A stretch of 64,000 nt of DNA from Comamonas sp. GB3 AK4-5 (GCF_041320665.1 NZ_CP166730.1:4712001-4776000); one strand, 5' to 3'; positions 17,956 through 26,813 are shown, numbered from the stretch's first letter. The notes: generated by a model from the letters alone, not told the origin. Numbers and translations are program-made.

Positions 17956-20052
17956 ATGCCCATGAACAGCTCCATGTATTTGCGTCGCCGCCGCCTTGTG
18001 CTCCCTCTGCAAGAGGGCGGCAGCTTGCCGCTGGCCCAACTGGCCACGCTCTACCAGGAGCTGGAGCCCCTGGGCTTCACGCTGTCCGCCGCGCTGGATG
18101 CGCATCTGCGCAAGGTCGATGCGCAGGTTTTCACCACTTTCTACCGCGGCCTGATGGCTGACGTGCGAAAAATGCTGGGCGCCCACCACATATGGCGCCC
18201 GCTCTACCCTGGGTTTCCACAGCAGGTGATGCGAGCCAGCGAGGCCGAGCTCTACCTCAACGCCATCTTTCACTACGCCAGCTCCGGCCAGTGGCTGCCG
18301 GCGCTGGGCCGCAATGGCCAGGAGCCCGGGCGCAAAGCCCTGGCACAGGCCGAGCGCCGCGCCTGGCTCAAGCCCATAGACCTGGGATCGCAGCAAGACT
18401 TCGAGACCATCTTCACCCAGCTTGCGGGTGCCAAGTCCTCCCTCTCCGAGCAGGACGCCAAAGACCTCGCCTGGTTTGTGCAGCAGCACGGCCACCGCGT
18501 GTATGGGCTGATGCCGCCCGCCTTCCACTCCCGTGAGAACCTGGCGCTGCTGGGCGCGGCGCTGCTGAAGGTCAACCATGCGCGGGCCCAGGAGTTTCTG
18601 TCGCCCCTGCTCAAGACCGCCACCGACGTGCTGCGCCTGGCCGTGGCGCTGGGCGGTGGCGATGTCTCGCTGGCCACGCCTTCGCGTTGCGGCAAGCTGG
18701 CGCGGCCCCTGCGGCGCTGGCTGCTGTCGATGTTGGAGGGCTGCGGTCAGTTGGAAGAAGACATGTGGCGCCGCCCCGAAGTCTTCAAACGCCTGGGCGA
18801 GGTGCTGCACCCGGGCGAATATGGCCAACGCTTTCCGCGCACGCTGCAGGCCTTTGCCGGTGTGCGCAGCGGCCAGCGGCCAGCGTCCTTCAGCAGCCTG
18901 GTCGAGCAGCAATTGCGCGAAGGTGCTGTGCAGGATGCGGCGCAGACCCTGGCCCAGCGCCCGGGCGAGCTGGCCCGCAGGCTGGACCACCTGCTGCGCT
19001 GCAGCGCCACGCCCGAGGCGGTGCTGGCGGACTTTACCAAGGTGGCGGACCAGGTGTCCACCACCGTGTTGTTGCAGGCCATGGTGCATTTTCGCCGGCG
19101 TGACGCCGTGCAGCTGCGCAGCTTTTTCCCCAAGGGCAGCGTGGCCAAGGTGTTTGCCATTGCGGATGAGCGCCCTGCCATCCGCACGGAATTGGCGCAG
19201 CAGGCGGCCGACCTTTGCGAGCAAGCCCTGCTGGCGCGCTTTGCAGCCCTGCCACCGCTGGGGCGCTGCCATGTGGAAGCCGACCTGGCCAACTACCTGG
19301 TGCCCTTTTCCCAGCGCTCAGCCGCCAAGGCCTTGCGCACCCTGGTGCGTGGCAGCCGCATGCCGTTGCCAGGCAGTGACTTCATCCGCCTTTTTCTGTG
19401 GTGGAAGAACGGCCGCTCGCGCACCGATATCGACCTGTCCGCCGCCCTTTACGGGCCGGACTTCAACTACCTGGACGTGCTCTCCTACTACAACCTCAAA
19501 AGCTTTGGCGGCTGCCACAGCGGCGACGTGGTGGACGCCCCACAAGGGGCTGCGGAGTTCATCGATCTGGATGTGCAAAAACTCCAGGCCGCAGGTGTGC
19601 GCTTTGTCGTGGCCTCCATCAACGCCTACACCACGCAGGCCTTTTGCGACCTGCCCGAGTGCTTTGCGGGCTGGATGGCGCGCAGCGATTCGGACTCCGG
19701 CGAGATCTTCGAGCCCGCCACCGTGCAGGACCGGGTGGACATTGCCAGCGACACCACCATCTGCCTGCCCATGGTGTTCGACCTGCAGCAGCGTCAGGTG
19801 ATCTGGGCCGATATCGCGCTGGAGCGCCATCCGCGTTGGAACAACAATGTGGCTGGCAATCTGTCCGGCGTATCGCTGATGCTGCGTGCGCTGACCGGCC
19901 TGGTCAAACCGGATCTGCACACGCTTTTCATGCTGCATGCACGCGCACGCGGGCAGCTGGTGGAGCATGCGCAAGAGGCCGACACCGTGTTTGGCGTCCA
20001 CCAGGGCATCACCCCTTTTGCGCTGGACCGCATCCGCGCCGAATTTTTGTAA
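17956..20052 (+). CDS. Large protein with a TerD-like C-terminal part (MXAN_6230/SCO0854-like)
   Basis: About 698 residues, soluble-looking. The N-terminal 480 residues are helical and unassigned. The last 210 residues carry a distinctive block: WWKNGRSRTDIDLSAALYG (R489 onward), SYYNLKSFGGCHSGDVVDAP, GAAEFIDLD, FVVASINAYT and a late IWADIALE. This pattern resembles TerD-family Ca2+-binding stress proteins (DIDLSA and HSGD) and especially proteins annotated MXAN_6230/SCO0854, though I see no RING zinc ligands. The start is uncertain: ATG at 17956, 17962 or 17974, none with a strong Shine-Dalgarno; a TTG-initiated frame opens at 17881. It is inserted between thiL and pgpA. A tellurite/stress-related role is family-based inference; the activity is unknown. 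Confidence 0.7.
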   Translation: MPMNSSMYLRRRRLVLPLQEGGSLPLAQLATLYQELEPLGFTLSAALDAHLRKVDAQVFTTFYRGLMADVRKMLGAHHIWRPLYPGFPQQVMRASEAELYLNAIFHYASSGQWLPALGRNGQEPGRKALAQAERRAWLKPIDLGSQQDFETIFTQLAGAKSSLSEQDAKDLAWFVQQHGHRVYGLMPPAFHSRENLALLGAALLKVNHARAQEFLSPLLKTATDVLRLAVALGGGDVSLATPSRCGKLARPLRRWLLSMLEGCGQLEEDMWRRPEVFKRLGEVLHPGEYGQRFPRTLQAFAGVRSGQRPASFSSLVEQQLREGAVQDAAQTLAQRPGELARRLDHLLRCSATPEAVLADFTKVADQVSTTVLLQAMVHFRRRDAVQLRSFFPKGSVAKVFAIADERPAIRTELAQQAADLCEQALLARFAALPPLGRCHVEADLANYLVPFSQRSAAKALRTLVRGSRMPLPGSDFIRLFLWWKNGRSRTDIDLSAALYGPDFNYLDVLSYYNLKSFGGCHSGDVVDAPQGAAEFIDLDVQKLQAAGVRFVVASINAYTTQAFCDLPECFAGWMARSDSDSGEIFEPATVQDRVDIASDTTICLPMVFDLQQRQVIWADIALERHPRWNNNVAGNLSGVSLMLRALTGLVKPDLHTLFMLHARARGQLVEHAQEADTVFGVHQGITPFALDRIRAEFL

Positions 20053-20109
20053 GACGACGGCCGCAACGATGCGGCCACGCTGCCCAGCACAGGGTCTGGG
20101 CTTTCTACA

Positions 20110-20718
20110 ATGCCCCCCATGGACCAGCCCATTCCCGACATTTCCGACGTCGAACCCAAACGCATCATCGAAGCCGACGGCCCTGCCGCACAACCGCAGG
20201 GCACTGCCCCTCCGCGCCCTGTCCGGACCACGGTGGGCTTCATGATGGCCCACCCGGCCCACTTCATCGCCATGGGCCTGGGCAGCGGCCTCAGCCGCGT
20301 GGCCCCGGGCACCGTGGGCACGCTGTGGGGCTGGCTGTCGTTTCTGGTGCTGATGCAGTGGCTGGACCCGGCCCAGATCGGCCGCTTGCTGCTGGTGGGA
20401 TTCTTTGTCGGTTGGTGGGCCTGCACGGTCACCGCCCGCCATATGCGCGTGGCCGACCCTGGGGCCGTGGTCTGGGATGAAATCCTGGCCATCTGGCTGG
20501 TGCTGTGGCTGACCATGCCCATGGGCTTTTGGGGGCAGCTTGCGGCCTTTGCGCTGTTCCGCTTCTTCGATGCCGTCAAACCCCAGCCCGTGAAGTGGGC
20601 CGACCGGCAGTTCAAGGGCTTTGGCTGGAAAGGCGGCTTCGGCATCATGTTTGACGATCTGGTCGCCGCCTTTTGCACGCTGCTGGTCATGGCCTTGTGG
20701 CGCCACTTCACCGTCTGA
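20110..20718 (+). CDS. pgpA: Phosphatidylglycerophosphatase A
   Basis: A 202-residue membrane phosphatase that removes the phosphate of phosphatidylglycerol phosphate to make phosphatidylglycerol in the inner membrane. The PgpA domain is complete: APGTVGTLWGW, DPGAVVWDEILAIWLVLW (metal-binding Asp/Glu) and FRFFDAVKPQPVKWADR. About four hydrophobic segments are present. The 45 residues before the domain are charged and poorly conserved; ATG at 20110 or 20119 are both possible. It follows the TerD-like gene after 57 bases and converges with the MFS gene, with only 12 bases between stops and no obvious terminator. Confidence 0.95.
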   Translation: MPPMDQPIPDISDVEPKRIIEADGPAAQPQGTAPPRPVRTTVGFMMAHPAHFIAMGLGSGLSRVAPGTVGTLWGWLSFLVLMQWLDPAQIGRLLLVGFFVGWWACTVTARHMRVADPGAVVWDEILAIWLVLWLTMPMGFWGQLAAFALFRFFDAVKPQPVKWADRQFKGFGWKGGFGIMFDDLVAAFCTLLVMALWRHFTV

Positions 20719-20730
20719 GGCACGACACGC

Positions 20731-21909
20731 TCACACCGCCACGGCGCGTTGGCGCGTGCCCAGCAGCGCCAGCGCAGCCAGCGCCATCAACATGCCGCCG
20801 TAGACATAGGTGGTGGCTTCCAGGCCAATGCGCTGCGTCATCAGTCCGGCGGCAATCGCCGGCAGGCTAAAGGCCAGGTAGCTCAGGATGTAGACCGCCG
20901 ACAGCAGGCCCGCACGTTCATGGCCAGCAGCCAGCGGCATCACGCTGCGCAGCGCTCCCTGAAAGCCCACACCAAAGCCCACGCCCGCCACCACTGAGGC
21001 ACTGAGCATCCACACCAGGCTGTGCTGGTGAACCCCCGCCAGCAGCAACGCCACACCCGCCAGCAAAGCCACACCACCCAGGCGCAACAGCCCGCGCGCC
21101 GGCCAGGCACGCAGGCACCAAATGCCCACAGCCGCGCTCACGGTGTTGATGCACACGGCCAGGCCGGCGGCCATTTCCGAGCCGGTCACCACGCGCAGCA
21201 ACGTGGGGGCAAGCGACAGGTAAAAACCACCCAGTGCCCACACGGCCATGTCCATGGGTGCCATGCGCACAAAGGCGGCGCGCACCTGCTGCGGCAGCCG
21301 TACACGCGGGCGCAATGTGGCCCAGGCACCGGGCCGGCGCTGCCCACTTTCGGGCATGCACAGCACCGCACAGGCCGCCAGTGCGAACAACACCAACAGC
21401 AGCCAGAACACCAGCGTGCGGCCCAGGTCAGGCAGCAAGGCCACCAGCTCGTTGGCACCCAGCACACCTGCGGCCATGCCCAGCATGGGCGCCAGCGTGT
21501 TGATCAGGGCTCCGCGATCGCGGTCCACGTCCAGCAAAGCCGCACCCACCGCTGCGCCCGCTACGCCGGTGGCCACGCCCTGCAGCACGCGCGCCCACAG
21601 CAGGCCCTGCACATCATGGGCCGTGGCAAACACCGCCATGGACAGGGCTTCCAGCACCAACGCTCCCAGCAGCACCGGGCGACGGCCCAGGTGGTCAGAC
21701 AGCGCGCCCATGGTCAGCAGCGCCAGCAGCAGGCTGAAGGCGTAGACCGCGAACACCAGAGTCAGCATGCCCGAGGAAAAGCCCCAGTCCTGCTGGTAGA
21801 GCCTGTACAGCGGCGTGGGCGCGCTGGAGGCTGCAAAAAAAGCGGCCAGCGTCAACGCCAGCACGGCCAGGCTACGGCCTGGGCGGGGAGCTACAGAGGA
21901 GGGAAACAT
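20731..21909 (-). CDS. MFS transporter
   Basis: About 392 residues with 12 hydrophobic segments. The MFS signature GALSDHLGRRPVLLGALVLE lies between segments 2 and 3, and related RVLQGVATGVAGAAVGAALL is in segment 4, as in drug:H+ antiporter members. It probably effluxes a toxic small molecule across the inner membrane. The ATG at 21909 is chosen because the hydrophobic helix begins soon after; in-frame ATGs further upstream (21933) would place the start inside the operator region. It is divergent from a TetR-type gene across a 90-base region with a perfect 10-bp dyad, which suggests repression by that TetR protein. Substrate unknown. Confidence 0.88.
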   Translation of the reverse strand: MFPSSVAPRPGRSLAVLALTLAAFFAASSAPTPLYRLYQQDWGFSSGMLTLVFAVYAFSLLLALLTMGALSDHLGRRPVLLGALVLEALSMAVFATAHDVQGLLWARVLQGVATGVAGAAVGAALLDVDRDRGALINTLAPMLGMAAGVLGANELVALLPDLGRTLVFWLLLVLFALAACAVLCMPESGQRRPGAWATLRPRVRLPQQVRAAFVRMAPMDMAVWALGGFYLSLAPTLLRVVTGSEMAAGLAVCINTVSAAVGIWCLRAWPARGLLRLGGVALLAGVALLLAGVHQHSLVWMLSASVVAGVGFGVGFQGALRSVMPLAAGHERAGLLSAVYILSYLAFSLPAIAAGLMTQRIGLEATTYVYGGMLMALAALALLGTRQRAVAV

Positions 21910-21943
21910 GGTCAAGCAGCCTTGGAGTACCATAAAAGCAAAA

Positions 21944-21989
21944 TATTTGCGTTTGTAGATTGTGCCGCTTTGCCACACTAACGCAAATA
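21944..21989. promoter_or_regulatory. Divergent promoter region with a TetR-type operator
   Basis: TATTTGCGTT (21944-21953) and AACGCAAATA (21980-21989) are perfect reverse complements separated by 26 bases. They lie midway between the MFS start (21909) and the tetR start (22000). The surroundings are AT-rich relative to the genes. A dimeric TetR protein binding one or both halves could repress both genes. The symmetry is seen; the binding is inferred. Confidence 0.65.
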
Positions 21990-21999
21990 ATTAGCTTTA

Positions 22000-22569
22000 A
22001 TGACCATGATTGCCAAAGACCTACCCCAAAGCCGCCCTGGAGGCCGCAGTGCGCGGGTACAAGCCACCGTGCACCAGGCCGTGCAGCAACTGCTGGCGTG
22101 CATGCCGCGCGAGGCTCTGTCGTTTCCGCTGATTGCCGCCGAGGCTGGCGTGACGCCTTCCACCCTGTACCGCCGCTGGGGTGATATGCAGCAGTTGCTG
22201 GCCGATGTGGCGCTACAGAACATCCGCCCCACGAGCCCGCCTGCCGACACCGGCAGCCTGCGTGGCGATCTGCTGGCCTGGACCGAGCAGTACCTCGAGG
22301 AAATGGGCTCGCCCCTGGGCCGCACCATGTTGCGCGACATGCTGGTCAGCTCGCAGGACGACAAAGTCACTTCCTGCTGCGCAGACATCATCCGTGAACA
22401 GTTTCAGACCCTGTGCGCACGTGCCTCCGCGCGCGGTGAGCCCACGCCCGAGGTGGAGGTGCTGCTGGACCAACTGGTGGCGCCCATCGTCTACCGCATC
22501 CTCTACGGGTTGCAGCCCGACCAGGCCTATGGGCAGCGGTTGGTGCAGACATTGATGCCGCCCCCCTGA
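22000..22569 (+). CDS. TetR/AcrR-family transcriptional regulator
   Basis: A 189-residue protein with an N-terminal helix-turn-helix: FPLIAAEAGVTPSTLYRRWG (about residues 44-63) is a textbook TetR recognition region. The C-terminal ligand-binding half is helical and ends VYRILYGLQPDQAYGQRLVQ, like TetR_C_11-type regulators. The ATG at 22000 is used; an ATG two codons later is also possible. Being divergent from the MFS gene and next to the 21944-21989 dyad, it very likely represses that exporter and itself, with release by the exported compound. The ligand cannot be deduced. Confidence 0.9.
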   Translation: MTMIAKDLPQSRPGGRSARVQATVHQAVQQLLACMPREALSFPLIAAEAGVTPSTLYRRWGDMQQLLADVALQNIRPTSPPADTGSLRGDLLAWTEQYLEEMGSPLGRTMLRDMLVSSQDDKVTSCCADIIREQFQTLCARASARGEPTPEVEVLLDQLVAPIVYRILYGLQPDQAYGQRLVQTLMPPP

Positions 22570-22701
22570 GCGACAGAACGGCCCATACCTTTGCTGTCGT
22601 GGGTTAGATGCCAGTTGCATCGCTACGCAGCGCCATGCTGTGTGGCAGAACACGCTGCCAGCAATGCCACAATGGGCCATCCATCGTCTTGCTTTGTGCC
22701 C

Positions 22702-24249
22702 ATGCAAAAAACAGCTTTGCTCTGGCTGGCCGCTCTGGCCTGCTCCGCCCAGGCCCAGCCCGCTCCCGATACCTCCCGCATCACCCAGGTCACGCTCTAC
22801 CCCGGCAGCGCCACCGTGGAGCGCACGCTGCAGCTACCTGCCGGCGCGCGCCAGGCCGTGCTGGCCTGTCTGCCCGCCGGCCTGGATATGCAGGCCTTGC
22901 AAGTCAGCGCCCCAGCCAGCGTGGCCGTGGGCGAGATTGCCGTGCGCCAGCAGCCCCGCGCCCAGGTGCCGGGCTGCGCCAGCCCGCAGGAAGCCCGTGT
23001 GCGTGCCTTGGAAGACCAGATTGCCACCTTACAAGCCGAGGCCCAGGGCCTGGAGCAGGCCAGCGGCTGGCTGAACCGCTACACCCAGCCCACGAGCGCG
23101 GCCCAGATTGCCGGCACGACCGATGCCCTGCGCCGTTCCGGCCAGACCGTGGCCCTGCGCCAGCACCAGCTGGCACGCGAGCAGCAGGCACTAGAGGCCC
23201 TGCTGAAACCACTGCAGGCCGAGCAACAGCGCACGGCCAACACCCAGGTCAGCCAGGTGCAGATCACCCTGTCCGCCCCGCAAGGTGGTGCGCTGCAGCT
23301 GCGCTACCAGGTACGCGGCCCGGGCTGGCAGCCCGGCTACCGCGCCACGCTGGACACCAGCAGCCAGCAGGTCAAGCTGGAGCGCACGGCCCTGGTCGCC
23401 CAAAGCAGTGGCGAAGACTGGCGCGATGTGCCGCTGACCCTGTCCACCGGCCAACCCACGGCCCACACCGTGGCCCCGCTGCCCCTCCCCTGGCGCATTG
23501 CCCAGGCCCAGCCCGAGCCACCGCGCCCGGCCCCTGCCCCCATGGCCCGCGCCGCAAAGTCCAGGGCCATGGTTGAAATGGCCGCCGACGCAGCCCCGGA
23601 GCCCTCGTTCGACGCCAGCGTCTTCGAAGGCAGCCATGCCACCTTGTTCAAGCTGCCCCAGCGCATCAATGTGCCATCGCATGGCGAGCAGCTCACCCTG
23701 TCGCTGGGCACGCAGCAGCTCGATACCCGCATGGTGGTGCGCACCGTGCCGGCACGTGACCTGGGCGCCTATCTGATCGCCAGTTTCACCCTGCCCGAAG
23801 GCGTGTGGCCCGACGGCGCAGTGACCCTCTACCGCGACAGCGCCTATGTGGGCCAGGGCCGCTTGCAGGCCGCCGATGTGGCCAAGAACGGCCTGGGCTT
23901 TGGCCGCGACGAGCGCGTGCAGGTGCAGGCCTTGCCCGCCAGCCAGCAGCAAGGCAGCAGCGGCCTGCTGGGCAGCCGCCAGCAACGTGAAGTGCGCACG
24001 GCCTGGGAAGTGCGCAACCAGCACCGCAACCCCATCACACTGCAGCTGCTGGACGCCGCCCCCGTGGCCGAGCAGCAGGACATCCGCGTGCAGTCGCGCT
24101 ACCAGCCCTTGCCCACCACCACCTCGTGGAACGAGCAGCCCGGCAGCCTGCTGTGGGAGCAGACCCTGCCAGCCGGTGCCAGCACGCGCATCAGCGCCGA
24201 GCACCAGATCAGCTGGCCCGGCGATATGCAGCTGCGCGAGCGCCGCTGA
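22702..24249 (+). CDS. DUF4139 (mucoidy-inhibitor MuiA-like) secreted protein
   Basis: A 515-residue protein starting with a signal peptide (MQKTALLWLAALACSAQAQ). Residues about 25-125 match the DUF4140 N-terminal beta domain (VTLYPGSATVERTLQLPAGA). A coiled-coil-like Gln/Leu-rich stretch follows (about 100-180). The DUF4139 domain starts with LRYQVRGPGWQPGYRATLDT and LVAQSSGEDWRDVPLTLSTG and runs to WEQTLPAGASTRISAEHQI. Family members are periplasmic or surface proteins; one was named for an effect on mucoidy, but the biochemical role is unknown. The ATG at 22702 places the signal peptide at the N-terminus; an opening at 22591 is ignored. An Ala/Pro-rich linker lies near residues 270-290. 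Confidence 0.87.
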   Translation: MQKTALLWLAALACSAQAQPAPDTSRITQVTLYPGSATVERTLQLPAGARQAVLACLPAGLDMQALQVSAPASVAVGEIAVRQQPRAQVPGCASPQEARVRALEDQIATLQAEAQGLEQASGWLNRYTQPTSAAQIAGTTDALRRSGQTVALRQHQLAREQQALEALLKPLQAEQQRTANTQVSQVQITLSAPQGGALQLRYQVRGPGWQPGYRATLDTSSQQVKLERTALVAQSSGEDWRDVPLTLSTGQPTAHTVAPLPLPWRIAQAQPEPPRPAPAPMARAAKSRAMVEMAADAAPEPSFDASVFEGSHATLFKLPQRINVPSHGEQLTLSLGTQQLDTRMVVRTVPARDLGAYLIASFTLPEGVWPDGAVTLYRDSAYVGQGRLQAADVAKNGLGFGRDERVQVQALPASQQQGSSGLLGSRQQREVRTAWEVRNQHRNPITLQLLDAAPVAEQQDIRVQSRYQPLPTTTSWNEQPGSLLWEQTLPAGASTRISAEHQISWPGDMQLRERR

Positions 24250-24277
24250 CCCACACAGCCAAGCAATGGAGTTGCCC

Positions 24278-24748
24278 ATGGAACCCGTCCCCGCACTGGC
24301 CCAGGCGCTGTCGGCGCGCGGCTGGATGATGGCCACGGCCGAGAGCTGCACCGGCGGCCTGATCGCCGCCGCCTGCACCGATATGGCCGGCTCCAGCCGC
24401 TGGTTTGAGCGCGGCTTTGTCAGCTATTCCAACGCCGCAAAATCCGAGCTGCTGGGCGTGCCTTCGGAGCTCATTGCCCAACACGGCGCCGTCAGCGAAG
24501 CCGTGGCCCGCGCCATGGCTGCCGGTGCTGCGGCCCACGCCCCGGTGCAGGCCAGCGTGGCCGTGACCGGCATTGCCGGCCCCGATGGCGGCAGCCCTGA
24601 CAAGCCCGTGGGCACGGTGTGGTTCGGCTGGTGGGTGCAAGGCCAGCTGCACAGCGAGCGCATGCTGTTTGCCGGTGACCGCGCCGCCGTGCGCCAGGCC
24701 ACAGTGGCCCATGCCCTCACCAGGCTGCTGGCCCTGCTGCCCGCATAG
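24278..24748 (+). CDS. CinA C-terminal-type nicotinamide-nucleotide amidohydrolase
   Basis: A 156-residue stand-alone CinA C-terminal domain (PncC/YgaD type). Motifs: MATAESCTGGLIAAACTDMAG with the catalytic Ser region, FVSYSNAAKSELLGV, GAVSEAVARAMA, VAVTGIAGPDGGSPDKPVGT and a final RAAVRQATVAHAL. It deamidates nicotinamide mononucleotide to nicotinate mononucleotide in NAD recycling. Start ATG 24278, because GGAG lies six bases upstream within GGAGTTGCCC; an in-frame ATG at 24266 has no Shine-Dalgarno. The N-terminal competence-damage domain of full-length CinA is absent, as is usual in Gram-negatives. In many relatives this gene follows pgpA; here four genes intervene. Confidence 0.93.
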   Translation: MEPVPALAQALSARGWMMATAESCTGGLIAAACTDMAGSSRWFERGFVSYSNAAKSELLGVPSELIAQHGAVSEAVARAMAAGAAAHAPVQASVAVTGIAGPDGGSPDKPVGTVWFGWWVQGQLHSERMLFAGDRAAVRQATVAHALTRLLALLPA

Positions 24749-24909
24749 CCGCGCTGCAAGCAAAGCGCTGAGAGTGGAGAGCGGCCATGCCAGCCGCCTC
24801 CCACAACATCTTGCAAGCATTGGGAGCGACGAACGGCCCATCCAGGGCTTATGCTGCACAGCTCGCAGCAGCCACCCAGGCTGCGGTCTTTTTCCCCTGA
24901 ATTCCCACA

Positions 24910-26211
24910 ATGCCCAGCCTCATCGTCCACGGCGGCACGCCCTTGCACGGCCGCATCATTCCTTCCGCCAACAAAAATGCCGTGCTGCCGGTGCTCTGCG
25001 CCACGCTGCTCACGGCCGAACCGTTGCGCCTGCATGGCGTGCCCGACATCACCGATGTGCGCAAGATCCTGGAGATCTTCCGTGCCCTGGGCAGCGAGGT
25101 GAAGCTGGACGAAACCACCCGGGTGCTGGAGCTGCACCACCGCGACACCCACTTTGATGCGGCGCTGCACCGGCTACCCGAGGAAATGCGCTCCTCCATC
25201 ATGCTGGTGCCACCGCTGCTGGCCCGTTTTGGCGTGGCCAGGCTGGAGGACAACGTCAAGGGCTGCACCCTGGGCGTGCGCGAGATCGACCCCCATGTGG
25301 AGATCTTCCGCAGCTTTGGTGGCCAGGTCGAGCGCAGCAGCGGCTCGCTGCTGATCCGCAGCGCGGGCCCGCTCACGCCCAACCACCATTGGCTGGACTA
25401 TGCCTCGGTGACCAGCACCGAGAATTTTGTGCTGTGCGCGGCCGCAGCCCCCGGCGAATCCACGCTGACCAATGCCGCGTCCGAGCCCCATGTGCAGGAG
25501 TTCTGCCGCTTCATGGCCATGATGGGAGCGGACATCGATGGCATTGGCACCTCCCGGCTCGCCGTGCGCGGAGGCAAACCTTTATCCGGCGGCGAGTTTC
25601 ACTTCGAGGAAGACTTCCACGAAATCACCACCTTTTTGGCACTGGGCGCCATTACCGGCGGTGATATCCAGGTGCGCAACAGCACGCCCGCCAACTTCCC
25701 GCTGCTGGACCGCAGCTTCGCCAAGTTCGGCGTGCGCATCGTGCACGAAAACGGCTGGTCGCGGGCCGTGCGCTCCGGCCCGCTCCAGGTGCAGCAGCCC
25801 TTTACCAGCAATGTGCTGACCAAGATCGAAGCCGCGCCCTGGCCTTATTTTCCGGTCGACCTGCTCCCCATCTTCATAGCGCTGGGGGTCTGCGCCCAGG
25901 GCAACGCCATGTTCTGGAACAAGGTCTACGACGGCGCCCTGGGCTGGACCAGCGAGCTGTCCAAATTCGGCGCCCATGTGTTCTCTTCGGACCCCCATCG
26001 CGTGGTCACCTTTGGCGGTAACGCGCTGACGCCGGCCGTGGTCGACAGCCCCTACATCATCCGGGTGGCGATCTCGCTGTTCATGGTGGCCAGCAGCATC
26101 CAGGGCCGCTCCGAAATCCGCCACGCCACCCCCATACGCCGCGCCCACCCCAACTTTGTCGAAAACCTGCGCAGCCTGGGCGCACGCGTCGAATGGGCCG
26201 ACGAGGAGTGA
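24910..26211 (+). CDS. Divergent UDP-GlcNAc 1-carboxyvinyltransferase (MurA paralogue)
   Basis: A 433-residue EPSP-synthase/MurA-fold protein. K22-N23 occur as SANKNAVLP (usual SGAKNAALP). The active-site loop is NVKGCTLGVREIDPH, with Cys119 equivalent to the fosfomycin-target Cys115 of E. coli MurA. The general-base Asp is present in YFPVDLLP (usual GFPTDMQ). So the catalytic residues are kept, but the loop context (REIDPH for RPVDLH) and much of the sequence differ from housekeeping MurA. In betaproteobacteria the housekeeping gene usually sits near the his operon; this copy sits with cinA and a ribbon-helix-helix gene and is probably a second paralogue. It may add enolpyruvate to UDP-GlcNAc or a related sugar nucleotide. 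Start ATG 24910. Confidence 0.82.
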   Translation: MPSLIVHGGTPLHGRIIPSANKNAVLPVLCATLLTAEPLRLHGVPDITDVRKILEIFRALGSEVKLDETTRVLELHHRDTHFDAALHRLPEEMRSSIMLVPPLLARFGVARLEDNVKGCTLGVREIDPHVEIFRSFGGQVERSSGSLLIRSAGPLTPNHHWLDYASVTSTENFVLCAAAAPGESTLTNAASEPHVQEFCRFMAMMGADIDGIGTSRLAVRGGKPLSGGEFHFEEDFHEITTFLALGAITGGDIQVRNSTPANFPLLDRSFAKFGVRIVHENGWSRAVRSGPLQVQQPFTSNVLTKIEAAPWPYFPVDLLPIFIALGVCAQGNAMFWNKVYDGALGWTSELSKFGAHVFSSDPHRVVTFGGNALTPAVVDSPYIIRVAISLFMVASSIQGRSEIRHATPIRRAHPNFVENLRSLGARVEWADEE

Positions 26212-26349
26212 TGGCCCCCAGGCCTTGAGCGGCCTGGCCTGCCCGCAGCCCTGTGCGCAATGGCAGGCCCGGCGCCCCTCTCGCATCCCTGGGTTGACGC
26301 AGCCCATCCCGGGCCCCACCATGGCCCGGTTGTCTTTTCCCACACCGCC

Positions 26350-26709
26350 ATGTGCCAAGTCTTTGTCAGCGCCGATCCGCAGCTCTGGGCCCACCGGACC
26401 CGCTCCATCCGCCTGCATGGCGTGGCCACCAGCATCCGGCTGGAAAACCTGTTCTGGCAGGTGCTCCATGACATCGCCACCCGCGACGGCTACAGCGTGC
26501 CCCAGCTGTGTACCCGGCTGTACGACGAGCTGGTGGCCGAGCGTGGTGCGGTGGAAAACTTCACCTCGTTCCTGCGCGTGTGCTGCACCCGCTATCTGGC
26601 GCTGCAGCTGTCGGGCGAGATTCCGCAGGACGCCCGCATCCCGATTCGCTCGTTGACCGTGGGCTCAGGCCTAGAACGCCAGCCTGCACCTATAGCGCTG
26701 CGGCATTAG
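26350..26709 (+). CDS. Ribbon-helix-helix domain protein
   Basis: A 119-residue protein with MCQVFVSADPQLWAHRTRSIRLHGVATSIRLE-like features (shown here only in outline): a beta strand SIRLHGVATSIRLENLFWQ, then helices with IATRDGYSVPQLCTRLYDEL and FTSFLRVCCTRYL. This matches the RHH_4-type family of small DNA-binding proteins (VTSIRLE...FW..L..IA). It could be a transcription factor, but its targets are unknown; the adjacent murA paralogue is a candidate. ATG 26350 is chosen because the conserved part begins a few residues later; the 138-base gap to murA holds an open but unconvincing extension. It lies just before the AT-rich islet. Confidence 0.8.
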   Translation: MCQVFVSADPQLWAHRTRSIRLHGVATSIRLENLFWQVLHDIATRDGYSVPQLCTRLYDELVAERGAVENFTSFLRVCCTRYLALQLSGEIPQDARIPIRSLTVGSGLERQPAPIALRH

Positions 26710-26795
26710 GGCACTACCTCTAAACACGTTAGGCTTGAGTAAACCACCATGCTGCTGTGCCATGACTTCCGAGCTCACAACCCCAACGTTTGAAA

Positions 26796-26813
26796 CTGCA
26801 TTATAAAATGCAG
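26796..26813. promoter_or_regulatory. Hairpin/dyad at the left edge of the AT-rich islet
   Basis: CTGCATT (26796-26802) and AATGCAG (26807-26813) pair over 7 bp with an ATAA loop. The site lies between the ribbon-helix-helix gene and the HEPN candidate, where base composition drops sharply. It may be an operator, a weak terminator or a boundary signature; no T-run follows. The rest of 26710-26929 shows no gene I would support. Confidence 0.35.
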
